From positions 1 to 64,000 of the forward strand of contig PLSY01000392.1 of the NCBI GenBank assembly GCA_003164275.1: a stretch of DNA of 64,000 nt. Reading direction: 5' to 3'. The DNA is from Acidimicrobiaceae bacterium (lineage in GTDB: Bacteria > Actinomycetota > Acidimicrobiia > Acidimicrobiales > RAAP-2). This document shows positions 17,982 to 25,908 of this stretch, in pieces. The translations under genes were made by a program, and so were the position numbers. The first letter of the stretch is position 1. Each line of letters opens with the position of its first letter. The notes under the pieces were generated by a model. The model was not told the origin of the DNA. It did not search any database and was given only the letters and a program-made list of their open reading frames with translations.

Positions 17982-20114
17982 TCACAGCCCCGCCCGGGTC
18001 GATTCTTGTTCCTCCCATGCCGCCAGGACCGGGGCGAGGAGGTCCTCTGTCATGTAGTCGGGGTAGTCACTCGCCCGAACCGGGATCGGGACCTGTCCCG
18101 GGTAGCCGATGCGCTCTCTTACTCCTGGGTCCAGGTAGTACGCACCGGTGATGGCCAAAAGGACGGCCCGGAGCCGCTCCGGATGGCCAGCAGCCATGGC
18201 CTCGAGCCACCTCTCCGGATCACCGACCTCATTGGCCAGGGCCACGTTGAGTGGGTCGGCCAGGTTGGGCACCGTCCGCAGCACCCGATCGAGCAGGGCA
18301 CCGCCCACGCCGACCTGTCGGGCGGAGGGCATGGCATCGCCCTCCGGGATCACCGCCTCGGCGACCTCGACCAGTCGGGCGCGGACTGCATCGGAGACAC
18401 CTATGGGAGCGGGCTCCTTGGTGGTCACGGTCACCGGCGAGCGGTCCGGACCGGAACTGCTCAGGCCGGGGTCAGACGAGGCACCGACGGCGAAGCTCCG
18501 TCGCCGATCCGGAAGAGACAGCGTCGAGCGGCCTTCCATGAGGTGTTCGACGGCACGAAGGGCGAGGGCACAGATGGTGCTGGTCGGGTTGACCCCGCCG
18601 GCAGTCGCAAAGACGCTCCCGTCGATGATCCCGAGGTTGGGGGCGTCGTGGCACATCGACCACCGATCCACGACGGAGCTGGCCGGGTCGTCGCCCATGA
18701 CCGCCGTTCCCATGAAGTGGCCGTTCGGCGGGTAGCGAATCTCGACCTCGGTGTGCCATGCGCCCGCCTCTTCCAGCGACTCGTTGACCCGTTCGATGTG
18801 CCAGTCGCAGAGGCGATCGGTGTTCGAGTCGATCCTGTAGGTCATCTTCGGTGCGGCCAGACCGAGGTCGTCGACGACCGAGGTGGAGAGCTCGATCCGG
18901 TTCGCCTCGTTGGGAAGGTCCTCCAAGACCAGGCCCCAGTGGGCGCTCCGGCCCAGCCGCTCCCTCACGTGTCGGTGATGCTCGGGACCCCACTCGCCGC
19001 CACCGGCCAAGGCTGCCCGCAGCGGGCCTCCGGCCGGGGACATGGCCCACTTGGCCGAGCCTACGAAGCCTCGCCGCTCGTCGCTGGCGTAGAACTGATA
19101 CGAGACGATGGACCCGCCGGCGTGCCCCCGCCAGCTCTCCAGGTCATCGTCGAAGAGCCCTTTGACCAGGGCTAGGGGATGGACCATGAGCCGGCGCCCG
19201 ACCAGGCCCGATGAGTTGGCCAGTCCGTCGGGATCCCGGCTGGACGCCGAAGCCAGCAACAGCCGTGGCGTACCGATGCCGTTGGCGGCCAGAAGCACGA
19301 CGTCGGCCGGCTGGAAGTGCTCCTGGCCGCCCTCGTCCAGCCATTCGGCCCCGGTCACCCGTCCACGGCCGTCGGTCGGCAGCCGAGTGACCCGGGCCCC
19401 TGTGACCAGTCGTCCCCCGTTCTGCAGCACCGCCGGCCAGTGGGTGATGTCGGTCGATGCCTTCGCCCCCTCGTTGCACCCGAGGAGGCAGGTCCCCCTC
19501 TGTACGCATTGGTGGCGATCTCCGGATGGGGCAGAGAGGATGGCGTTGGCTGCTGGCCACCAGTGCCAGCCCAAGCGGGCATGGGCCCGAGCGACCCGCA
19601 GCGCCGCCTCGCCGATCGGCAGGGGCGGGAAGGGCGGGTCGGCCCCAGGCGGGAAGGCCGGGTCACCGCCGAGGCCCGAGACGCCGAACTGGACATCGGT
19701 GCGCTCGTAGAAGGGCAGCAGCTCCTCGTAGCTGAGCGGCCAGTCGTCGGCGTAGCCGTCGACTGAGCGCCTGGTGAAGTCCGAGGGCAGCAGCCGGGGC
19801 CACTGGGCCGCATAGAGAACGGTGCCACCACCCACCCCGTTGAAGTTGAGCACCCCGACGTCCGAGTCGGTCAAGTCGATCGGATAGTCACCACGGCCCC
19901 GGCGGATTGCCGGGTCACCCGACCAGAGCTGCCGACCGGCGAGCTCCCATTCTTCGCTTGCTCCCGGGAACGAGGCTCGATCCGGCCATCGGCCCTGCTC
20001 CAGGCAGACCACGGAGTAGCCGGCCTCGACCAGCCGATCGGCCGCCACCCCTCCTGAAGCTCCGGCCCCGACGATCAGGACATCGACTGGCTGTGCTCGG
20101 TTGTCGGGCGCCAT
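17982..20114 (-). CDS. GMC oxidoreductase fused to gluconate-dehydrogenase-subunit-3-like domain
   Basis: A 710-residue flavoprotein. Residues about 10-40 form the FAD Rossmann site VDVLIVGAGASGGVAADRL; GVGGGTVLYAAQWPRLLPSDF and NGHFMGTAVMG follow, and the flavin-domain end GIIDGSVFATAGGVNPTSTI lies near residue 510. About 60 low-complexity Ser/Pro/Asp-rich residues link to a tail (about 590-710) with VEVAEAVIPEGDAMPSA and ITGAYYLDPGVRERIGYPGQ, typical of the small gluconate 2-dehydrogenase subunit 3, normally a separate protein beside a GMC subunit and cytochrome. It likely oxidises an alcohol, sugar-like or sterol-like. Unlike free subunit 3 it has no Tat or Sec signal. Confidence 0.87.
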   Translation of the reverse strand: MAPDNRAQPVDVLIVGAGASGGVAADRLVEAGYSVVCLEQGRWPDRASFPGASEEWELAGRQLWSGDPAIRRGRGDYPIDLTDSDVGVLNFNGVGGGTVLYAAQWPRLLPSDFTRRSVDGYADDWPLSYEELLPFYERTDVQFGVSGLGGDPAFPPGADPPFPPLPIGEAALRVARAHARLGWHWWPAANAILSAPSGDRHQCVQRGTCLLGCNEGAKASTDITHWPAVLQNGGRLVTGARVTRLPTDGRGRVTGAEWLDEGGQEHFQPADVVLLAANGIGTPRLLLASASSRDPDGLANSSGLVGRRLMVHPLALVKGLFDDDLESWRGHAGGSIVSYQFYASDERRGFVGSAKWAMSPAGGPLRAALAGGGEWGPEHHRHVRERLGRSAHWGLVLEDLPNEANRIELSTSVVDDLGLAAPKMTYRIDSNTDRLCDWHIERVNESLEEAGAWHTEVEIRYPPNGHFMGTAVMGDDPASSVVDRWSMCHDAPNLGIIDGSVFATAGGVNPTSTICALALRAVEHLMEGRSTLSLPDRRRSFAVGASSDPGLSSSGPDRSPVTVTTKEPAPIGVSDAVRARLVEVAEAVIPEGDAMPSARQVGVGGALLDRVLRTVPNLADPLNVALANEVGDPERWLEAMAAGHPERLRAVLLAITGAYYLDPGVRERIGYPGQVPIPVRASDYPDYMTEDLLAPVLAAWEEQESTRAGL

Positions 20115-20190
20115 CAGGCTCGCCCTGGCCGAACAGGTGGGACGACCCGGCCCCTTCCCCAGGCGTAGGGCTCATCGCCCAGGCGGGCCA

Positions 20191-21063
20191 TCATGCCCCG
20201 AGCGTCGAGATGACCTCGTCGCCGAACCGCTCCAGGGTGTCGGGGACGGCGAAGTCGGTGAACCAGGCGTAGGCCCGCTCGACCCCCCGCTCCTCAAGCC
20301 GGGCGAAGTGCTCGGCCAGTTGGGCGCCCGATCCGACAGCCCGGGAGCTCATCCAGCCGAACCGACGATCCGCTGCTTGTTCCGTCTCCGACCGGGAGGC
20401 CTCGTCGGTGATCATGGTCACGACCTGCTGCATCGAGATCCGGGCCCTCCCGGCCTTCTCCCGCATGACCTCGAGGCGGTCACTTTGATGCCCCGGAATG
20501 TTCCACCAATCGGCATAGCGGGCCACCAGCTCCATGGTTCTCGGCCCAGTCCCGCCGATCACCACGGGAATCGGTCGGGTGGGAACCGGCAGCTGACGGG
20601 CTCCGGCCAGGTGGTGGAACTCGCCGTCATAGTCGATGGCGTCCCCCGTCCACAGCCGGGACACCACCTCCATGGTCTCGCCCAAGCGGCGGATCCGACT
20701 GGCCGGTGTGCCCTCGTCGATCCCGAAGGTGGTGAGCTCTTCGGGAACAGAGCCCGACCCGATCCCCAGCTCGGCCCTGCCTCCGGAGAAGTGGTCGAGG
20801 GAGACCAGCTGGCGAGCCAGGACCGATGGCTCACGGAAGCCGTCGCACAACACCAGGTGACCGATGGTCAAACTCGTGGTGTGGGCGGCCAACCAGGTGG
20901 CGGTGGTGATGGCCTCGAACATGGGCTGGCCGTCGGCCAGTGGAGGCGACAGGTGGTCCATCAGGGCGAGCCCGCTGAATCCGGCCCGCTCGGCGGCCTG
21001 CGCCCGTCCGACCAGGTCCTCGGGGGAAAGGCGCATCTGGGGGAGGAAGAGATGGAACTCCAT
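20191..21063 (-). CDS. LLM-class (F420-type) oxidoreductase
   Basis: A 290-residue luciferase-like TIM-barrel protein. It starts FHLFLPQMRLSPEDL and contains GFSGLALMDHLSPPLADG, an RAELGIGSGSVPEEL loop typical of F420- or FMN-binding, and PIPVVIGGTGPRTMELVARYADWWN. Members use reduced F420 or FMN to reduce or oxidise carbonyl or alcohol groups, including 3-hydroxyacyl-type substrates in actinobacteria. The start at 21063 is by homology; the in-frame codons upstream (to 21123) do not look like family sequence, and no strong ribosome site is seen for either. It lies 76 nt upstream of the GMC gene, so the two may be co-transcribed. Confidence 0.88.
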   Translation of the reverse strand: MEFHLFLPQMRLSPEDLVGRAQAAERAGFSGLALMDHLSPPLADGQPMFEAITTATWLAAHTTSLTIGHLVLCDGFREPSVLARQLVSLDHFSGGRAELGIGSGSVPEELTTFGIDEGTPASRIRRLGETMEVVSRLWTGDAIDYDGEFHHLAGARQLPVPTRPIPVVIGGTGPRTMELVARYADWWNIPGHQSDRLEVMREKAGRARISMQQVVTMITDEASRSETEQAADRRFGWMSSRAVGSGAQLAEHFARLEERGVERAYAWFTDFAVPDTLERFGDEVISTLGA

Positions 21064-21242
21064 GAGCGTTACGCCGGGGCCCCGTCGTCGCATCGGTCCG
21101 TCCGGTAGCCGGCCGGGGCCCACAGCTTCAAACTCATCGCGCTCCTCCCCTGTCGCCCCGTCCTGCGTTGGCCTGCGTTGGCCTGCCGAGGCTATCCGAG
21201 CAAGCCCGTCGGGCTCATCCCCATCGCTCGTTCGTCCATCAC

Positions 21243-21911
21243 TCAGTTGTCCGCCCTGTCGTCCGCTCTGCCGTCACGCCCGGAAGGGCCCCGGCCAATC
21301 GGTGGGTCGAGGACGAGGGAGACGACCTCATCCAGGCGTGAGTAGACGTCGAGGATCGACAGCCGGCCCGCTGACCACGACCGCAAGAGGCTGGAAAGCA
21401 CGGTCTCGACCACCCAGACCACCTGTGCGGCCGAGTCGGGATCGATGCCCTCGACGGCTGCCATGTAGACGTCGCTGGTGGCGCGGTCGAGCCGCTGGAG
21501 GATCTCTGTGGCGAACGGGTCGCTCGAGACCTCGAGGGTGGCCACCAACTTGGCGAGATGAGGCTGGCGCTGGAAGGCCCGCACCGTACGGTGCATGGTC
21601 TCGGTCAGCCGCTCGGCCGGGGTGGTGCCGGCCAGAGGGTGGCGGGCCACACTGGCCTGGAAGGTGGCCGCCCAGCTGACCAGTGCCTCGGCGAACAGGT
21701 GGTCCTTAGAGGAGAAGTAGTGGTACACGGTGCCGAGAGCGACTCCTGCCTCCTCGGCTACGTCCTTTACCTGGATCCGGTTGAACTCCCGGTGACGGGT
21801 CAGCGCCAGCGCCGCATCGATGACTCGCTGACGCCGGGCCAGCTGGCCCGGCGTCAATGCGGCCGACGGTACCGGCGGCACCTGGGTTCGGTTCACGACC
21901 GGCGGGCGCAT
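21243..21911 (-). CDS. TetR-family regulator, KstR-like
   Basis: A 222-residue repressor-type protein. The HTH lies at about residues 40-75: VKDVAEEAGVALGTVYHYFSSKDHLFAEAL, close to KstR of cholesterol catabolism. The C-terminal half has family features near residues 120-190 such as HLAKLVATLEVSSDPFA and VVWVVETVLSSLLRSWSAGRL. KstR-type regulators are derepressed by CoA thioesters of the pathway substrate. A second, clearly related copy is at 47913-48578, sharing the same turn and the LLxSWSxGRL-like C-terminal segment. The upstream divergent region carries TTCTAGTAT on both strands, a candidate operator for this protein. It may control the GMC/LLM genes and the amidohydrolases. Confidence 0.9.
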   Translation of the reverse strand: MRPPVVNRTQVPPVPSAALTPGQLARRQRVIDAALALTRHREFNRIQVKDVAEEAGVALGTVYHYFSSKDHLFAEALVSWAATFQASVARHPLAGTTPAERLTETMHRTVRAFQRQPHLAKLVATLEVSSDPFATEILQRLDRATSDVYMAAVEGIDPDSAAQVVWVVETVLSSLLRSWSAGRLSILDVYSRLDEVVSLVLDPPIGRGPSGRDGRADDRADN

Positions 21912-21996
21912 GCTCCGGTTGGGATCTCCTCAGCCATGCACGCACCTCCTCACCTTGTTCGGCTCGACCTTCACTGGTCGCCATGCCTAGCCCGGC

Positions 21997-22016
21997 AATA
22001 CTAGAAGGTGATTCTG
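21997..22016. promoter_or_regulatory. Candidate operator/-10 upstream of the TetR gene
   Basis: The region ATACTAGAAGGTGATTCT contains an imperfect inverted repeat (AGAA 22003-22006, TTCT 22012-22015). Read on the minus strand it gives TTCTAGTAT at 22006-21998, whose TAGTAT could be the -10 of the TetR gene. The same 9-mer recurs on the plus strand at 22101-22109. Confidence 0.45.
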
Positions 22017-22081
22017 TGACACCGGGACCAGACCGTTCCAGGATCATGGTGGATACCTTGGCGGCAGCCACGATGCAACGC

Positions 22082-22109
22082 TTGACAAATCGAAATAGGA
22101 TTCTAGTAT
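22082..22109 (+). promoter_or_regulatory. Promoter of the amidohydrolase pair, overlapping a TTCTAGTAT site
   Basis: TTGACA at 22082-22087 and TAGTAT at 22104-22109 are 16 nt apart, a good sigma-70-type promoter. The 9-mer TTCTAGTAT (22101-22109) overlaps the -10, so a bound TetR protein would block it. The transcript would have a leader of about 135 nt before the ATG at 22250. Confidence 0.55.
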
Positions 22110-22249
22110 CGTGCACTCAGGCAGCCGAGGCGGTTGCGCCGGACCGCGACGATGGCGCGCCGGACACTGAGGAAGCGACGCTGCGTGGCGACGACGTTGC
22201 GCGGTTGCCATAGAGAGCGACACTGGACCAACCGGGGGAGATACAAGAC

Positions 22250-23125
22250 ATGAGCATGCCGACCGACGTGGGGATCGTCGACACGATGATCGGGTTCCCG
22301 CACCATGACATGAAGGCCGTCTACAACTTCATCACGCAACAGACCAAGGACACCCAGTCCAAAGAGGAGTTCACCTTCCCGGCTGAGTACATGTTCAAGG
22401 ATGTGCCCGAGAAGAAGCTGACCGACTCGGCGGACCCGATCGCCGTCACTTTGGGGGAGATGGATCGCTGGGGCATCGACAAGGGCCTCATCGGTGTCGA
22501 GCCCGGTGGCCAGGGCGAAGAGGCTCTGAAACGCTATCCGGACCGGTTCATCCCTTCCCTCTCGGTGGATCCGAACGACGGCATGGAGGGAATCGCCGAG
22601 ATGGTCAAGGCCTATGAGACCTCGGGCATCAGGGCCGTCGGCTGCTTCTCGGCCGGGACGTATCCTCAGGTGGCCATCAACGACAAGAAGATGTATCCCA
22701 TCTACGCCAAGTGCGTGGAGCTCGGCATTCCCATCTTCTGCACTGCTGGGATCCCAGGGCCTCGCCTCAAGTTCGCCGTCCAGCATGTCGAGCTCATCGA
22801 CGAGGTCATGTTCGACTTCCCCGACCTCGTCTTCGTCACTCGCCACGGCTGCGAGCCCTGGACAGAGCTGGCCGTCAAGTTGATGCTCAAGTGGCCCGGC
22901 CTCCACTATTCAACCAGCGCCTTCGCCCCCAAGCACTATCCGAAGAACATCATCAACTACGCCAACACGAGAGGTGCCGACAAGATCATCTACGCCGGCT
23001 ACTTCCCGATGGGCCTCTCCCTCGAGCGGATCGTCACCGAGCTGAAGGACGTCGGCTTCAAAGACGAGGTCTGGCCCAAGTTCCTGCGCACCAACGCCCT
23101 GCGGGTCCTCGGCCTCGACAGCTGA
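22250..23125 (+). CDS. Amidohydrolase-family-2 protein lacking several metal ligands
   Basis: A 291-residue TIM-barrel protein related to the amidohydrolase_2 group (ACMSD-like). The usual opening DxHxH is replaced by GIVDTMIGFPHHDM, and the usual late Asp motif GSDxPH by IIYAGYFPMG, so at least two metal-ligand positions are missing. The middle strand keeps FVTRHGCEPW, with a His at a metal-ligand-like position. It is much shorter than its downstream neighbour at 23174 (404 residues). Transcription should start at 22116 or so from the TTGACA promoter, and GGGGGAG serves as ribosome site. It may be a regulatory or structural partner of the next gene, or use different chemistry. Confidence 0.82.
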   Translation: MSMPTDVGIVDTMIGFPHHDMKAVYNFITQQTKDTQSKEEFTFPAEYMFKDVPEKKLTDSADPIAVTLGEMDRWGIDKGLIGVEPGGQGEEALKRYPDRFIPSLSVDPNDGMEGIAEMVKAYETSGIRAVGCFSAGTYPQVAINDKKMYPIYAKCVELGIPIFCTAGIPGPRLKFAVQHVELIDEVMFDFPDLVFVTRHGCEPWTELAVKLMLKWPGLHYSTSAFAPKHYPKNIINYANTRGADKIIYAGYFPMGLSLERIVTELKDVGFKDEVWPKFLRTNALRVLGLDS

Positions 23126-23173
23126 GAGCCCCTTATCGCCCCCACCCCTGACCTCAACGAAACGGAGCATCCC

Positions 23174-24388
23174 ATGACAGCTACTGAGACATCCTCCCTC
23201 GACACCGTGTTCGACGCCGACAACCACTACTACGAGGCGACAGACGCCTTCACACGGTTCATGGATCCGAAGATGGCCAAGCGGGCCATGCAGTGGGCCG
23301 AGATCAACGGGCGCCAGCGACTCCTTGTCGGTGGAAAGGTCAATCGGTTCATCCCGAACCCGACGTTCGACCCCGTGGCCAAGCCCGGGAGCCTCGACGA
23401 GTACTTTCGTGGACGAAACCCACAGTCGATGGACATCCGCGCCCTGTTCGGCGACCTGGAGCCCATCCGACCCGAGTACCGCGACCGCGACGCGCGCCTC
23501 GCTGTCATGGACGAGCAGGGCCTGAGCGGCTGCTTTTTGTTCCCAACGTTGGGCGTCGGCATGGAGCAGTCCCTCTACCAGGACCCGGAGGCTCTGGTCG
23601 CTGCCTTCCACGCCTTCAACCTGTGGATCGAAGAGGACTGGGGCTACGCCTACAAAGACCGGATCTTCGCCTCCCCCATGATCAGCCTGATCGATGTGGA
23701 CGCGGCCGTGGCCGAGTTGGAGCTGGTGCTCTCGAAGGACGCCCGGGTGGTGTGCATCAAGGGAGGCCCGGCGCACACGCCGACCGGCCTCACCTCGCCG
23801 GCCAATCCTCGCTTCGACCCGTTCTGGTCCCTCGTCAACGAGTCAGGCGTCGTTGTCGGCATCCACTCGGGTGATTCGGGCTATGGCAAGTACGTCGACG
23901 ACTGGGAGACCTTCGGCGAGTTTGAGGCCTTCCGCACCGGCCCGTTGCGCTCCATCCTGACGTCCGACCGCACGCCTTTTGAGACCTTTGCAGCCCTCAT
24001 CTGCCACGGTCTCTTCGACCGCTTCCCCAATGTGCGGATCGCCAGCATCGAGTCCGGCTCCGACTGGGTCCTCACCCTCAAGAAGAAGCTCACCAAGGTG
24101 TACGGGCAGCTCGAGGGCGCCTTCTCGGAGAACCCGGTCGAGACCTTGGCGAAGCACGTATGGGTGGCCCCGTACTACGAGGACGACCTGGCCGCGGTGA
24201 AAGCGGTCATCGGCGTCGACCACCTGCTGTTCGGCTCCGACTGGCCCCATGCCGAGGGCCTGGCTGAGCCTCGGACCTTCGCCGACGACCTGCGGGCCCA
24301 GAACTTCACCGAGTCCGAGATCCACACCATCATGGTCGACAACGGCCGCCAGCTGACTGAGCGCCGGCCCCTCAAAGCCGACAGCTGA
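23174..24388 (+). CDS. Amidohydrolase (amidohydrolase_2 family)
   Basis: A 404-residue metal-dependent TIM-barrel hydrolase or decarboxylase. The opening motif is FDADNHYYEATDAF, the second His lies in VVVGIHSGDSGYG, IASIESGSDW contains a Glu ligand position, and the late Asp is in LLFGSDWPHAEG. The metal site therefore looks complete, in contrast to the adjacent 22250 gene. Family members hydrolyse ring or amide bonds or decarboxylate, often in aromatic or terpenoid degradation. It lies 48 nt after the 22250 gene and is probably co-transcribed with it; GAAACGGAGC precedes its ATG. A strong terminator follows. Confidence 0.88.
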   Translation: MTATETSSLDTVFDADNHYYEATDAFTRFMDPKMAKRAMQWAEINGRQRLLVGGKVNRFIPNPTFDPVAKPGSLDEYFRGRNPQSMDIRALFGDLEPIRPEYRDRDARLAVMDEQGLSGCFLFPTLGVGMEQSLYQDPEALVAAFHAFNLWIEEDWGYAYKDRIFASPMISLIDVDAAVAELELVLSKDARVVCIKGGPAHTPTGLTSPANPRFDPFWSLVNESGVVVGIHSGDSGYGKYVDDWETFGEFEAFRTGPLRSILTSDRTPFETFAALICHGLFDRFPNVRIASIESGSDWVLTLKKKLTKVYGQLEGAFSENPVETLAKHVWVAPYYEDDLAAVKAVIGVDHLLFGSDWPHAEGLAEPRTFADDLRAQNFTESEIHTIMVDNGRQLTERRPLKADS

Positions 24389-24407
24389 GATCGCCTCAGA
24401 CGCAAAG

Positions 24408-24447
24408 AAAGCCCGCTGGACGCCCTTTTCGGCACCCAGCGGGCTTT
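24408..24447. terminator. Bidirectional rho-independent terminator
   Basis: A perfect 12-bp stem, AAAGCCCGCTGG (24408-24419) with CCAGCGGGCTTT (24436-24447), and a 16-nt loop. The plus-strand end runs into TTTTT and the minus-strand read also has a T tract, so it can terminate both the amidohydrolase at 23174 and the convergent gene ending at 24455. Confidence 0.9.
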
Positions 24448-24454
24448 TTCGTTG

Positions 24455-25738
24455 TCAGCGGGCGGGTGTGGCCGACGGGGCCAGGCGCCGGAAGTACTCC
24501 CGGTCGCTCTCGTCGGGGGCCTTGCCCACCCGGGTCACCGTGTCCACGTCGGCTGCCTCGGCCCGCAGGGCCTTGGCCGTCGACTTCTCCTTCGGCCGGG
24601 TGGCGAAGGGGTCGAAGTGGAAGTGCCGCATGGCGTTCTCATGGGTGATCTTGTTGATCTGCTCGTCAGACAAGGAGGCGAACTGCTTCTCGTTGACCTC
24701 GGGCCCGTAGGGCCACGAGGTGTCCGAGTGGGGGAAGTCCGACTCCCAGCACACGTTGTCGATGTTGAACTGGTCGATCTGGGCCACGCCCACCGGGTCG
24801 TTGATGAAACAGCACAGGATCCTCTGGCGGAACACCTCGGCCGGTCCCATCCCGTCGGGGAACTTGTGTCCCGTCCAGCCCGAGTGGCGGTCCTGGATGT
24901 GCTCGGAGCGCTGGAGGAAGTAGGGGATCCAGCCGATGTCGCCCTCGGTCAGGGAGAACATGAGGTCCGGGAAGCGCCACCAGAAGTCGGCCCACATGAG
25001 GTCACCGAGCGAGTAGATGGACATGAGCGACGAGAGGCCCATGGCCACAGACGGAGGAGCGTCGGGCGAGGTGGAGGCGGCCTTGGAGGACGAGCCGACA
25101 TGCAGGCAGAGGATGGTGCCCTCCTCCGAGCAGGCGGCGAACAGCGGGTCCCAGTGGCCCGAGTGGATGGAGGGCATGTTGAGGGCGGCCGGGTTCTCCG
25201 AGAAGGTGACGGCCCGACAGCCCTTCGACGCCAGGCGGTGCACCTCCTTGGCGGCCAGCTCGACGTCGAAGAGGGGCAGGATGCCACAGGGGATGAAGCG
25301 GTCCGGGTACTCCGCACACCATTCGTCGATGTGCCAGTCGTTGTAGGCCTGGATCATGATCAGGTTGAGCGCCCCGTCCGGGCCCTCGTTCAGCACCTGG
25401 CCGGAGAAGCCGGTCCAGTTGGGGAAGTTGAGGCCGGCCAGGGTGCCACCGGCCGACATGTCCCGCACCCGCTCGTGGACGTCGAAGCAGCCGGGCCGCA
25501 TCTCCGAGTACATGGACGGGTTCACGTTGAACATCTCGCGGGGCTTGCCGGCCACCGCGTTCAGGCCGAGGTTGCGGCCACGCTTGTCGCCGTACCACCA
25601 CTGCTGGTAGCCCTCGGCGTCGGTCTCGACCCGGGGAGCACGGTTGAGGTACTTGGCCGGTAGGTGGCCTTCGAACATGTCGGCCGGCTCGGCGATGTGG
25701 TCGTCCACGCTGATCAGGATCATGTCGTCTGCGCGCAT
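24455..25738 (-). CDS. Amidohydrolase (amidohydrolase_2 family)
   Basis: A 427-residue TIM-barrel hydrolase with opening SVDDHIAEPADMFEGHLP, middle LCLHVGSSS and late VCWESDFPHSDTSW. The DDH and ESDxPH elements are the expected metal-binding features. An extra C-terminal basic and charged tail (KSTAKALRAEAADVDTV) lies beyond the barrel. It resembles the 30706 gene in the opening (ADDHV) and the SDxPH loop followed by SxW, so the two are likely relatives. It has a GGGGG ribosome site and converges with the 23174 gene at the shared terminator. The substrate is not known. Confidence 0.87.
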   Translation of the reverse strand: MRADDMILISVDDHIAEPADMFEGHLPAKYLNRAPRVETDAEGYQQWWYGDKRGRNLGLNAVAGKPREMFNVNPSMYSEMRPGCFDVHERVRDMSAGGTLAGLNFPNWTGFSGQVLNEGPDGALNLIMIQAYNDWHIDEWCAEYPDRFIPCGILPLFDVELAAKEVHRLASKGCRAVTFSENPAALNMPSIHSGHWDPLFAACSEEGTILCLHVGSSSKAASTSPDAPPSVAMGLSSLMSIYSLGDLMWADFWWRFPDLMFSLTEGDIGWIPYFLQRSEHIQDRHSGWTGHKFPDGMGPAEVFRQRILCCFINDPVGVAQIDQFNIDNVCWESDFPHSDTSWPYGPEVNEKQFASLSDEQINKITHENAMRHFHFDPFATRPKEKSTAKALRAEAADVDTVTRVGKAPDESDREYFRRLAPSATPAR

Positions 25739-25893
25739 TGGTACCCCCTACTGCATCGTGGTGCACGGGCCGACTCAGCGGCCCGGCATCGTCTCATTGT
25801 TCACGTTGATCGACATCGAACGTATGCCCAAATCTACCATGGGCAGTGATTCCGGCCACCTGTGGGCAGCCGTTCGAAGGGGCGCCGGCACCC

Positions 25894-25908
25894 TACGATC
25901 GGGACATG
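25894..25908 (+). promoter_or_regulatory. Leaderless-type promoter, TACGAT before ATG
   Basis: TACGAT (25894-25899) is followed by CGGGAC and then ATG at 25906. In actinobacteria a TANNNT -10 with the start codon about 7 nt later marks leaderless transcripts, which fits here since no ribosome site precedes the ATG. Confidence 0.6.
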
